A stretch of 64,000 bases of DNA, taken from positions 4,836,001-4,900,000 of the forward strand of contig NC_053181.1 in the NCBI RefSeq assembly GCF_905163445.1, in the 5' to 3' direction. The notes below the pieces were generated by a model. The model was not told where the DNA came from, did not search any database, and saw only the letters and a list, made by a program, of their open reading frames with translations. The DNA comes from Pararge aegeria. Taxonomy: Eukaryota > Arthropoda > Insecta > Lepidoptera > Nymphalidae. A program made the translations under genes and the position numbers. This document shows positions 1 to 8,814 of the stretch, piece after piece. Positions within the stretch are counted from its first letter, which is position 1. Each line of letters begins with the position of its first letter.

Positions 1-290
1 ACGCTGACACGACCCATTATAAACTTGGCCGTGTGAATACCTGAGGCGTATGCCGTATCATGTTTAAATGTCAATAGCAAACTTGTTACTTAAGTTTAAT
101 GGACTTGGGCGATTAACTAGACTACATTCTCAACTGTAACTATCGAACTTAGGTACAACAATGGGTTCTAAGTATATCTAGTTCGACATCGATAGAGATA
201 GTCTACAGCAGGAACGGCGACATATTGTATAAACTACGAGTCAGCTTTATTAACCCCCGGCTCAAAACGAGTGGTTATACGCTTGACGTA

Positions 291-292
<2 letters not shown>

Positions 293-342
<50 letters not shown>

Positions 343-395
343 GTGTGTGTGTGTGTGTGTGTGTGTGAGTGTGCGTGAGTGTGCGTGTATTTGTG
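293..395. repeat. (TG)n dinucleotide microsatellite
   Basis: About 40 TG units with one interruption, grading into TGTGAGTGTGCG variants at the right end. The His/Thr-rich frame that reads through it on the minus strand is an artefact of the repeat. The rest of 1-1080 is AT-rich with only a short (AATC)n run near 987-1007; I see no gene there. Confidence 0.95.
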
Positions 396-1124
396 TGTGT
401 TGGTGCGTATCAGAGGGAAGGGCTTCACTAGTAGAATAATGTAATGAACTGTATTGAAAGTCGTGGGTAAAAACCCTAAATTTAAATACTATTTATGTAA
501 TGAGTGTAGACAATACGTCTTGATAAATCAACGAAGCCTAGCGTTTATTTACAACATTTATTTATTAGCAACACTTTATTTATCTTACAAGCTTAACTAA
601 TTCTAAAAACAAAGAAAACGAAAACTAATAATTAGCATAACTAATAAATACATAGTTGACTTTTAAACTCACCCAGTGTTAAATATTTTGTCTAGTACAT
701 ATCCTATTAATCAAAGATTTGTAAGAATAATGAAACCTGAAAATTCGGTAGCACATTTTTATTAAAGTTACATTCAATTAGTACTTAGCGTAATGCGTTT
801 AAAGTCAGTGCAATTTCCTGAACATTAAATTCGCATAAAACAACACGGCGCAATATCGTTTCAATTACGTGTATAGACTACACACCTACCGAGTCCTTTC
901 TATCCAATTAGGATTAGAGGTTTGGTGCTACTACGAGCGGGCGCGTATAACCGCATCGGGTCAGACTATGAACTATTTAGCTCATAATCGATCAATCAAT
1001 CAATCAATGGCCTGTACGTCCTGAGAGACGGTCCAAACACTGTCTAAGCGACACTTCTTTGTATGACTAAATAAGACGAAGCGCGAGCGACATTTACGGC
1101 CGGCGCAATCTGAAGATTCCGTGG

Positions 1125-1400
1125 TATGCCTTTTATCCTTTTTTGAGCACCAAGCCAAGCTTCCTCGCAGATACGGCATCCCTCATTAATGCTCTTGCGC
1201 CATTAATCTTTTCCTTCCGCAAGCCTCTCCCAATGTCTACGGTCGATGTTGAATTCAGTCATGTCCCCCTTGGCGCAGTCTTTTAACCTTAAGCGAGGTC
1301 CGCCCACTGGTCTTTTAGCATGCGCCACCTCACCAAGAAGAACCTGCCGAGGCAAACGAGAAGGTTCCATCCGGTGTACATGACCTAACCAGCGCAAGCG
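1125..1400 (-). pseudogene. LINE C-terminal relic (RT-protein tail)
   Basis: The minus strand reads RWLGHVHRMEPSRLPRQVLL followed by GEVAHAKRPVGGPRLRLKDC and a Trp-Glu motif. This RWLGHV-RM...LPKQVL-GEL...KRPVGG-LRYKD pattern is the familiar C-terminal segment of animal non-LTR retrotransposon proteins. The frame is open for only 64 codons; a stop follows at 1203 and the similarity seems to run a little further (about 1125-1200) in the same frame beyond it. No endonuclease or reverse transcriptase domain lies beside it, so this is a truncated, dead copy. The family is recognised by pattern only; the exact LINE clade is not determined. Confidence 0.7.
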
Positions 1401-1943
1401 TCTTTTTTTTTAGCTCACAAGAAATGGCTCATTTCTGGCATCACCCACGGTGTAATGTATCACAAGAGGTGTAATGTATCGCAAGATTCTTTTTTGCTCT
1501 TACACGCATGACCCCAGGTTTTGACCGCAAAGGTAACGCTCTATTAAAGAGGCTTTCTTAGCCTTTCATCGTTTTTAGCCATCTCAGCTGCGGCTTCCAG
1601 TCTTGATGATATATCTCCGTGATAATCAATTTAAACTATTTATAAACTAACGTATTAACTTCCTTGTATCTTTAAATATTAAGTGTCAATATTTTGCCTA
1701 CTACATTATCTGAATGTTAACTTCGTTGTGGTAAAGCTACATATATAAATCCAACTAGCAATCACAATAATTATAATAACTTGGTATATTTTGTACTTTG
1801 GCATTTGGAAAGAAGTTTGCTTTTCAATAGCAATAATTTGGCCATTGTTCACTTAACCGTAAAAACCGTCTGTGTAAAATTCTTGATAATAATAATTCTT
1901 TCTTGTTTTTCTCATTTCTTCGATATTATAAATTGCGATTAAT
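1401..1943. other. No gene seen (left flank of LTR element)
   Basis: AT-rich sequence with short open frames only. It forms the left flank of the retrotransposon that starts at about 1949. Confidence 0.5.
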
Positions 1944-1948
1944 ATAGT
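1944..1948. repeat. Target-site duplication ATAGT (left)
   Basis: Five bases matching 8810-8814 on the far side of the element. Because the LTR may begin with T or A, a 4-bp duplication (ATAG) is equally compatible. Confidence 0.7.
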
Positions 1949-2661
1949 ATAATGAATTACCTCTGGTACCTATTCATTATGTTTAGCAGTGTTGATTCAA
2001 CAATTTCACGCGTCTCGTCAGAGCAGCCGACAGCGCAGTGCTCGGGCGGCGCAACCATATATCGCGGCATCTGAGTTCGAATCCTGACGCTTTGTATGAA
2101 CTTTTTATATTTTTATTTTTCCTTTTTAATTCTCCCGTTTAGTGGAGGTGGAGAGGGGTCACGGTCATTTTAGCGATCAGCTGTCTAATGAGACAGGTCG
2201 TGCATATAAGGTACATTCGTACAGGTCGTGCATTGTTTGTGGCCATTTTGTAGTATCAAGTAATAAGGATTGTTATAATTTTGCAATGAGCACATACCTA
2301 ACACTGTTTTAAGTTCGTGTTCTCCAAAAGGGGGTAAGTTGTACAATATTGTAATTTAGATTAGAATCTTTGATTCAGCTCGGCATAGTTATAATGTTCT
2401 TTCTTGTTGTCGTAGCTTGAAGATATGCCCCTTTTAACCATGATTCAATAAATACGTGAGACCCTGAGATCCGCTAGCCGAGGTCCACCGGTTTTGGCAG
2501 AGTTCCCAGCCTGGAGCGAATACTCTCCTGGCGTCCAATTAATTAGTTTTACATTACTTATAAGATAGACATAGGTTTAGTTTGTAATTAATTTGTAATT
2601 AGTACAATAAAGAAATATTATGGTAACTTGATGTTGAATTTAATAAAAAAAACCCGTAACA
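1949..2661 (+). repeat. 5' LTR (about 713 bp)
   Basis: Direct repeat of 8097-8809; maximal identical block is 1948-2662 against 8096-8810. Begins ATAATGAATTACC and ends CCCGTAACA, so the usual TG...CA ends lie a few bases inside the left edge. Contains a TATA-like CATATAAGG near 2203, a 13-base direct repeat (ACAGGTCGTGCAT at 2193 and 2221), possible polyadenylation signals AATAAA at 2447-2452 and 2606-2611, and a tRNA-like stretch at 2016-2089 listed separately. Confidence 0.95.
2016..2089 (+). promoter_or_regulatory. tRNA-like segment with B-box inside LTR
   Basis: The segment has GAGTTCGAATCC at 2073-2084, a near-perfect Pol III B box, and an A-box-like CAGCGCAGTG at 2031-2040. CGTCAG (2016-2021) pairs with CTGACG (2084-2089). 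The span is 74 nt, tRNA size, but the T stem does not pair and the cloverleaf cannot be completed, so it is not a functional tRNA gene. It is repeated in the 3' LTR at 8164-8237. Confidence 0.45.
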
Positions 2662-2685
2662 AAATAGCGCCCAACGTTAAAACTA
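2662..2685 (+). other. Putative primer-binding site region
   Basis: Immediately after the 5' LTR the sequence TAGCGCCCAACG (2665-2676) resembles retroelement primer-binding sites that begin TGGCGCC. The second base differs from the expected TGG, and the donor tRNA cannot be assigned without an aligned tRNA set. 2686-3342 is untranslated leader with no frame of note. Confidence 0.45.
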
Positions 2686-3342
2686 AAGGGTTTATTAAAT
2701 TAAAGTTAGCATTTAATATAACGTTATTAATATTATTGATTGATATACCTACCTACGTACATAACAGCAACGCGTCGGATCGCTTACCCGCGTATAATTG
2801 TGTTTACTAGCATTGCGCAATAAAGTACTTTCTTTTAATAAATTATATATATTCATATAATTTTGTAAATTTATTTAAGTTATTTTATAAAATTGTAAGT
2901 ACCCTAGTAGATATAACTAACAAGCAATTAGTTCTTCGGATATTGAATTCGGATATAAGATTAGCAATTTTACCTAAGATTGCTACGATTGCTATTCAAA
3001 TCAATAGTGGTTACAGGTGGACATTAATATTGTCACCTAACTTTACTGTTATACCTACTAATTCGTTAATTTTAGTTTAACTTTAGATGTTTTAGGATAA
3101 GTATTTTTTGAAATAGGTACCTAGTGCCTCGTTAACTAATTACCTTCTTGCTTGACTAATTTTTTTGTGAATTACATAAATATTCGTCAAGTTACTTAGT
3201 AGTTAAGCCAGTAAGACTTTTGTAATTTAAGAAGTTTTCAATTTAGGGTCTTGTCCTTTAAGTTTTTTTTCTCTCTTACTATTACTTCCTCTCGTATTTG
3301 TTTTTAGTGACTAAGCTTGTAACCGTGTGATTCCTTTCCACC

Positions 3343-4860
3343 ATGGATCCTCAATTCTTGTTAAAAGATGAAGTAGAATTTGAACTCGCATGTCGGGGTT
3401 ATACGCAGCCAGGTTTAGTCTCTGCCTTAAAAAATATCCTTAAAAGAATGTTAGAGGCCGAAAGTTTAATGGAAGTTTCTTATGAGGTGAAACCACCTCA
3501 GTCATCTGTTAAAAATCCTAGTGCAGAGTTAGATGTGTGTACGGATAAAATAGGCAACATTATGCGTTATGTATCCGAGTTGAATGAGAAACCAGATAAA
3601 CTACTTTATAAGCGCTTAGTTTCGCGGTTATTTCATTTGGTAAATAGATTGAAATTTGTGACACCTGTAGACCAAATGGGAAAAGATAAGAAAAACGCTC
3701 TGCTGGATAATGCCGTCATATTGTTAAAGGATTTAGAGGGAAAGGATGACATAGAAGATAATGAGGATATAACTCCTGAAATGATAGCAGCATTACATAA
3801 TTCCATAGGTGAAGATAGTAAGAAAATCTTAAGCAGAATAGATGATCAAGCTACTAAAGGGAAAGTAGATTTACCTGCCACTTCTAAAACAATGCATAAT
3901 ACGGACACAGAACAGATTAATGTCACTAAACGTGACGTAGGAGTGAGAAGAGTCAGCTTTGCACAGGATGATTTTGACATCGCCACTTTCCATAATTTAA
4001 GATCGTCTCCATCAAAATTATTAAATTCTACCACTATTGAGGAAATTCAGTCGGGACGTAAGCATAAGTTAGTACCAATTAGTCAGTGGGGAGTACACTT
4101 TTATGGCGACAATAAGTTTAGTGTCAACGCTTTCATTGAAAGGGTAGAGGAGCTGAGGGATGCTAGAAATGCAACCGATGAGGATTTATGGCGACATGCA
4201 ATTGACTTTTTTAAAGGTAATGCTTTAATTTGGTTCCGAGCGAATAGAATGTTTGTCGGTAATTGGAATGAATTAGTTTTATTATTAAAGCGAACCTTCC
4301 AATCACCCTATTATCAAGAAGAATTACTGACAGAAGCTAAAGCCAGGACACAAGGCAAAAATGAGCCAGTGCTTATCTTCATTGCAGTTATGCAAAATAT
4401 GTTTAACAGGCTTCCTAACCCAATCTTAGAATCAGAGAAGCTAATGATAATAGTGAAAAACTTACAACCGTACTATCAAAGGGCTGTATGTAGGGATACT
4501 TTCACGTCTCTCTTAGACTTAGTTAATGTCCTGCGCATTATTGAAAGAACGAAAGTCAATTGTGACAATTTCCAGGAACCAAAAGTGGTTGTTAACTCAC
4601 TAGAACCAGATTTAGCGTACAAATCAAATTCAGATATTGCAAGTGAACCAAAAGAGGTGTGTGAACTTAAAAATAAAATGGATATATCTAATATAAACAT
4701 GAGGTGCTGGAATTGCCGTGAAACAGGTCATTTGTTCCGGTCATGTCCAATACCAAAACAGCGTTTATTTTGCTATCGTTGTGGCCGTTTTGGTATAACG
4801 TTGAAAGATTGCTCGTGTAAGGGAAACGCCAGCGGGGAGAGTTCAAAACCTGCCAACTGA
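3343..4860 (+). CDS. gag: Gag polyprotein of LTR retrotransposon
   Basis: 505 residues. The start ATG lies in CCACCATGG, an ideal metazoan initiation context, and is the first ATG of the frame. Residues 1-35 (DEVEFELACRGYT...) resemble the N-terminal helix pair common in arthropod Gag proteins. A retrotransposon Gag domain spans roughly residues 240-400 (LWRHAIDFFKGNALIWF, then W-NEL---LKRTFQ). The C terminus has a canonical zinc knuckle C-X2-C-X4-H-X4-C (CWNCRETGHLFRSC). A second knuckle, CYRCGRFGITLKDC, keeps all three cysteines but has Ile where His is expected. Gag would form the particle shell and bind element RNA. The last 40 nt overlap pol in the -1 frame. Confidence 0.93.
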   Translation: MDPQFLLKDEVEFELACRGYTQPGLVSALKNILKRMLEAESLMEVSYEVKPPQSSVKNPSAELDVCTDKIGNIMRYVSELNEKPDKLLYKRLVSRLFHLVNRLKFVTPVDQMGKDKKNALLDNAVILLKDLEGKDDIEDNEDITPEMIAALHNSIGEDSKKILSRIDDQATKGKVDLPATSKTMHNTDTEQINVTKRDVGVRRVSFAQDDFDIATFHNLRSSPSKLLNSTTIEEIQSGRKHKLVPISQWGVHFYGDNKFSVNAFIERVEELRDARNATDEDLWRHAIDFFKGNALIWFRANRMFVGNWNELVLLLKRTFQSPYYQEELLTEAKARTQGKNEPVLIFIAVMQNMFNRLPNPILESEKLMIIVKNLQPYYQRAVCRDTFTSLLDLVNVLRIIERTKVNCDNFQEPKVVVNSLEPDLAYKSNSDIASEPKEVCELKNKMDISNINMRCWNCRETGHLFRSCPIPKQRLFCYRCGRFGITLKDCSCKGNASGESSKPAN

Positions 4861-4871
4861 ACCCATCCCTG
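4821..4871 (+). promoter_or_regulatory. Predicted -1 ribosomal frameshift signal, gag/pol
   Basis: The heptamer GGGAAAC lies at 4821-4827. In the gag frame the codons are AAG|GGA|AAC, so it reads G GGA AAC, the exact X XXY YYZ register needed for -1 slippage. The pol frame has a stop at 4818-4820, directly before the heptamer, so its open stretch begins precisely here. Seven bases downstream GGGA (4835-4838) and GTTC (4841-4844) can pair with TCCC (4866-4869) and GAAC (4859-4862), giving an interrupted stem. The heptamer and its frame are seen directly; the stem and its use are inferred. Confidence 0.8.
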
Positions 4872-7800
4872 AGCAATAAGAGTGAAGAGTGGCAGGAATG
4901 GTTGGATTTCGTAAATACTTTCATGTCTAAGGAAGTAGTATCTGCCATGACATTTAAAAAAGAAAATGATAACAGGTCTTATATACGTATAAATATTTTA
5001 AATTATCTTTGTAATGGTTTATTAGATTCGGGAGCAACTTGCACCGTCGTAAATCACAAATTTGCTGACACTCTAAAACATCTTGGTGTGAAAATACAGA
5101 AAATGAAATCTATGCACATTGCCACGGCAGATGGTGCTAGCCATTGTGTTACGGAGAGTTTTGATGTACCGGTAGTATTTAATGAGCAGTTTCACTATAT
5201 CAATATGCTCCTCATGCCTAACTTGTCGCAACAATTAATATTAGGTAAAGATTTTTTTGATGTATTTGGTATTTCATTTCAATTTAAAGGAGAAATTTTG
5301 AATAGAATGCCAGTAATTAATTCCATTGACGATAAGACGGCGTCATTAATAAGTAAAGAAGAGTTAAATAAAGAAGAACAAGAAAAACTGATAGTCATTA
5401 TTAATGAAATAAAGAAATGTATAGGTTCAGGTTTGGGTAGAACGAAGATTATCAGACACACTATAGATACAGGTAATAGTAAACCATTACATCAAAAACA
5501 GTATAATTTTTCTCCAGTAAAAAAAAAGGAAATAGAACGGGAATTGGACGACATGTTAGAAAAGGATGTGGTTGAACCTTCTCATAGCCCCTGGTGTTCC
5601 CCTATCGTAATGGTAAAAAAGGCTGATGGTAGTAATAGACTTTGTTTAGATAGCAGACAACTAAATAAAGTTACTAAACGAGATACGTATCCACTTCCTA
5701 GGGTTTCCACTATATTAGACAACCTTCGCAATGCTAGATTTCTCAGTACCATTGACTTGAAATCAGCCTTTTGGCAGGTGGAACTTGAGGATACTAGCAA
5801 GGAAAAAACCGCTTTTGCAGTGCCGGGCAGGGGTCTTTTTCACTTCAAAGTAATGCCCTTTGGGTTAGTAAATGCGTCTCAAACCCAACAGAGATTAATG
5901 GACATTATATTCCACGTGCTTGATGGGAAAGTTTGGACATACCTTGATGATATTGTCATTTGTTCAGAAACCTTTAAGGAGCATTTAGAAATTTTAAGAC
6001 AGGTTACGAATATTCTTAAGGATGCCGGTCTAACAATAAATGTAGATAAATGTATGTTTGCGAGATCTAGTTTACGCTTTTTGGGCTTTATTGTTGACAA
6101 AGAAGGGTTGCGCACGGATCCTGAGAAGGTTTCGGCTATAATGAACTTTCCAAGACCCAAAAATATTACTGAATTAAAAAGATTTATAGGAATTGCTAGC
6201 TGGTACCGAAGGTTTGTCAAAAATTTTTCTCTAATAGCGGCTCCTCTGCATGACCTAACAAAAGGTAAACAAAGAAAAAAGTTTATTTGGTCAAAAGAAG
6301 CAGATAAAGCATTTCTTAATCTTAAAACGCTACTCACCTCGACACCGGTAATTTCTTGCCCGGATTTTGACAAACCATTCATCGTACAGTGTGATGCTTC
6401 AAGTAAGGGAATCGGGGCGGTTTTATGTCAAAAAGTCAACAATGTTGACCAGCCAATATCTTATTTAAGCAGAAAGTTAAGTGATCGTGAACAAATGTAT
6501 TCTACGTCAGAACGGGAACTTTTGAGTATAGTCTATGCGATCGAAAAATTTAGACCTTATATAGAGGGCACTCATTTTACTGTTGTTACGGATCACAGTG
6601 CACTCAAAACATTAAACAACATGAAAGATCCACATGGTAGATTAGGGCGCTGGGCTATGAAGTTGCAGCAATTTAGTTTTGACATAATTCACAGACCAGG
6701 CAAAAGTAACGTTGTGCCAGATGCTTTGTCTAGGGCTGTTAATGCATTGGCAATAACAGATGAAAGTAATATACAAATTTTAGATAAGCATAAGGATGAT
6801 TGGTATAAAAATAAAATCGCAAGAATCGAAAGCGGGCAGGATGTTAGTCATGACTGGCAGATTAAAGATGGGTTATTGTATAAAAAAATTCGTTTGAAAC
6901 AATATCCTGACAAAATGAACGATTGGAAATTAGTTATACCAAAGTCTTTGCGAACCGATATTTTAAAATACTATCATGATGATGTTAAATCAGGTCATTT
7001 TGGTATACGTAAAACATTATTCAGGATAAAACAACATTATTTTTGGCCCGACATGCTAAGAGAAGTCAGACAATACATCGGGAAGTGTGACACATGCGCG
7101 AAGGTGAAAGTATCACAAAGATTACCTTTAGGTCATATGGGTCAACATAGAATAGTTACTGGTCCGTGGCAGGTCATATCTTTGGACTTAATGGGTCCAT
7201 TTCCTAAAAGTAAAAATTTTAATACGATGCTTTTAGTAATAACGTGTTTATTTAGTAAGTTTACATTATTATTTCCTCTAAGAACGGGCAAAGCGGATAA
7301 AATCTGCGAAATTTTAGAGAAACAATTTCTATTATTTGGTCGCGTTTCAGCTATAATTTGCGATAACGGCAAGCAATTTGACTCACATTTATTTAGAGAT
7401 CTTGCACATAAATATAACAGTCAAATTTGGTACACCCCTAATTATCATCCTCAGAGCAATCCCACGGAACGTGTCAACAGAGTTGTTGGTACTATGATAG
7501 CTTCTTACATTAGTTCTAAAAAACATAATGAATGGGATAAACATTTACAAGAATTCGCTCATGCCATACGGACGTCAGTTCATGAAACTACAGAACACAC
7601 CCCGTCATTTTTATTTTTTGGCCGAGAAACATCATTTCCATTTAAACTTACAAGTTCGGTCTGCACACAATCTCATGTTCATGACATGCCACTCCTCGTT
7701 GACACTAAAGAATATCTATCAAAACTGAAGTCTCAACATGAGGTGTATAAAGTGGTGGAACAGAGGCTAAAAACAGCCCATCAGAAAAGTCTCAAGTGTT

Positions 7801-8045
7801 ATAATGAAAAACGTCGAGAAGCAAACTTTAAGGTTGGAGATGTAGTATGGAGAAGGACTAAATTTCTGTCCAAAGCTGGAACGAAATTCATGGCTAAGTT
7901 AGCACCGAAATTTGAAAAGGCAATAATAGCTAAGAAATTATCTGATAACGTTTTCCATTTAAATAATGTTTTTGGCAAATCTATTGGTGTTTGGCATGCA
8001 AAGGATTTGAAGGCATCGGGACGTGACGACGATGAGAAGAAATAA
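4821..8045 (+). CDS. pol: Pol polyprotein (PR-RT-RNaseH-IN), expressed by -1 frameshift
   Basis: Open from 4821; the first in-frame ATG is only at 4923, so expression as a Gag-Pol fusion is expected. Domains in order: aspartic protease with DSGAT at 5025-5039 and a downstream LILGKDFF; reverse transcriptase with the YLDD catalytic box at 5940-5951 and MPFGLVNA upstream; RNase H with Asp (CDAS, 6393), Glu (SEREL, 6510) and Asp (TDHSAL, 6591); integrase with zinc residues His 6975, His 6996, Cys 7086, Cys 7095 and catalytic Asp 7185, Asp 7362, Glu 7467, an exact D-D(35)-E spacing. The C-terminal tail (GDVVWRRTKFLS...GVWHAKDLK) is the SH3-like integrase end; no chromodomain is evident. No internal stop or frameshift is present. 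It ends 51 bp before the 3' LTR. Confidence 0.95.
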   Translation, partial: GKRQRGEFKTCQLNPSLSNKSEEWQEWLDFVNTFMSKEVVSAMTFKKENDNRSYIRINILNYLCNGLLDSGATCTVVNHKFADTLKHLGVKIQKMKSMHIATADGASHCVTESFDVPVVFNEQFHYINMLLMPNLSQQLILGKDFFDVFGISFQFKGEILNRMPVINSIDDKTASLISKEELNKEEQEKLIVIINEIKKCIGSGLGRTKIIRHTIDTGNSKPLHQKQYNFSPVKKKEIERELDDMLEKDVVEPSHSPWCSPIVMVKKADGSNRLCLDSRQLNKVTKRDTYPLPRVSTILDNLRNARFLSTIDLKSAFWQVELEDTSKEKTAFAVPGRGLFHFKVMPFGLVNASQTQQRLMDIIFHVLDGKVWTYLDDIVICSETFKEHLEILRQVTNILKDAGLTINVDKCMFARSSLRFLGFIVDKEGLRTDPEKVSAIMNFPRPKNITELKRFIGIASWYRRFVKNFSLIAAPLHDLTKGKQRKKFIWSKEADKAFLNLKTLLTSTPVISCPDFDKPFIVQCDASSKGIGAVLCQKVNNVDQPISYLSRKLSDREQMYSTSERELLSIVYAIEKFRPYIEGTHFTVVTDHSALKTLNNMKDPHGRLGRWAMKLQQFSFDIIHRPGKSNVVPDALSRAVNALAITDESNIQILDKHKDDWYKNKIARIESGQDVSHDWQIKDGLLYKKIRLKQYPDKMNDWKLVIPKSLRTDILKYYHDDVKSGHFGIRKTLFRIKQHYFWPDMLREVRQYIGKCDTCAKVKVSQRLPLGHMGQHRIVTGPWQVISLDLMGPFPKSKNFNTMLLVITCLFSKFTLLFPLRTGKADKICEILEKQFLLFGRVSAIICDNGKQFDSHLFRDLAHKYNSQIWYTPNYHPQSNPTERVNRVVGTMIASYISSKKHNEWDKHLQEFAHAIRTSVHETTEHTPSFLFFGRETSFPFKLTSSVCTQSHVHDMPLLVDTKEYLSKLKSQHEVYKVVEQRLKTAHQKSLKCYNEKRREANFKVGDVVWRRTKFLSKAGTKFMAKLAPKFEKAIIAKKLSDNVFHLNNVFGKSIGVWHAKDLKASGRDDDEKK

Positions 8046-8083
8046 AAATACATCTTTTATAAGTTATATTTTTTTTCTTCCTT

Positions 8084-8095
8084 AGGTTGGGGGAA
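8084..8095 (+). other. Polypurine tract
   Basis: AGGTTGGGGGAA sits directly against the 3' LTR, where second-strand priming occurs in LTR elements. It is interrupted by two T residues, so GGGGGAA (8089-8095) is probably the functional core. Confidence 0.7.
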
Positions 8096-8096
8096 T

Positions 8097-8809
8097 ATAA
8101 TGAATTACCTCTGGTACCTATTCATTATGTTTAGCAGTGTTGATTCAACAATTTCACGCGTCTCGTCAGAGCAGCCGACAGCGCAGTGCTCGGGCGGCGC
8201 AACCATATATCGCGGCATCTGAGTTCGAATCCTGACGCTTTGTATGAACTTTTTATATTTTTATTTTTCCTTTTTAATTCTCCCGTTTAGTGGAGGTGGA
8301 GAGGGGTCACGGTCATTTTAGCGATCAGCTGTCTAATGAGACAGGTCGTGCATATAAGGTACATTCGTACAGGTCGTGCATTGTTTGTGGCCATTTTGTA
8401 GTATCAAGTAATAAGGATTGTTATAATTTTGCAATGAGCACATACCTAACACTGTTTTAAGTTCGTGTTCTCCAAAAGGGGGTAAGTTGTACAATATTGT
8501 AATTTAGATTAGAATCTTTGATTCAGCTCGGCATAGTTATAATGTTCTTTCTTGTTGTCGTAGCTTGAAGATATGCCCCTTTTAACCATGATTCAATAAA
8601 TACGTGAGACCCTGAGATCCGCTAGCCGAGGTCCACCGGTTTTGGCAGAGTTCCCAGCCTGGAGCGAATACTCTCCTGGCGTCCAATTAATTAGTTTTAC
8701 ATTACTTATAAGATAGACATAGGTTTAGTTTGTAATTAATTTGTAATTAGTACAATAAAGAAATATTATGGTAACTTGATGTTGAATTTAATAAAAAAAA
8801 CCCGTAACA
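8097..8809 (+). repeat. 3' LTR (about 713 bp)
   Basis: Matches the 5' LTR base for base by eye, including the tRNA-like stretch (8164-8237) and both AATAAA motifs. Followed by ATAGT, the right copy of the target duplication at 8810-8814. Confidence 0.95.
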
Positions 8810-8814
8810 ATAGT

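Larger units (their letters stand above)
1944..8814 (+). mobile_element. Full-length Ty3/gypsy-type LTR retrotransposon
   Basis: The element has 5' LTR, primer-binding region, gag, pol (protease, RT, RNase H, integrase in that order), polypurine tract and 3' LTR. The PR-RT-RH-IN order places it in Ty3/gypsy (Metaviridae) rather than Ty1/copia. Every aligned base of the two LTRs that I compared is the same and the offset is a constant 6148, so there are no indels. The flanks carry ATAGT at 1944-1948 and 8810-8814 as target duplication. Both reading frames are intact. There is no env-like frame after pol: only 50 bp separate the pol stop from the 3' LTR. Intact frames plus identical LTRs argue for a recent insertion. 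Integrase-end motifs hint at the mdg3/blastopia-like branch, but that is a weak guess. Confidence 0.96.

Noticed and set aside
234..428. His/Thr-rich frame on the minus strand
   Set aside because: Translation of the TG microsatellite.
3846..8053. Several antisense frames of 60-167 codons inside gag and pol
   Set aside because: Shadows of the intact plus-strand frames.
8046..8096. Possible env-like frame after pol
   Set aside because: Only 51 bp separate pol from the 3' LTR; there is no room for one.
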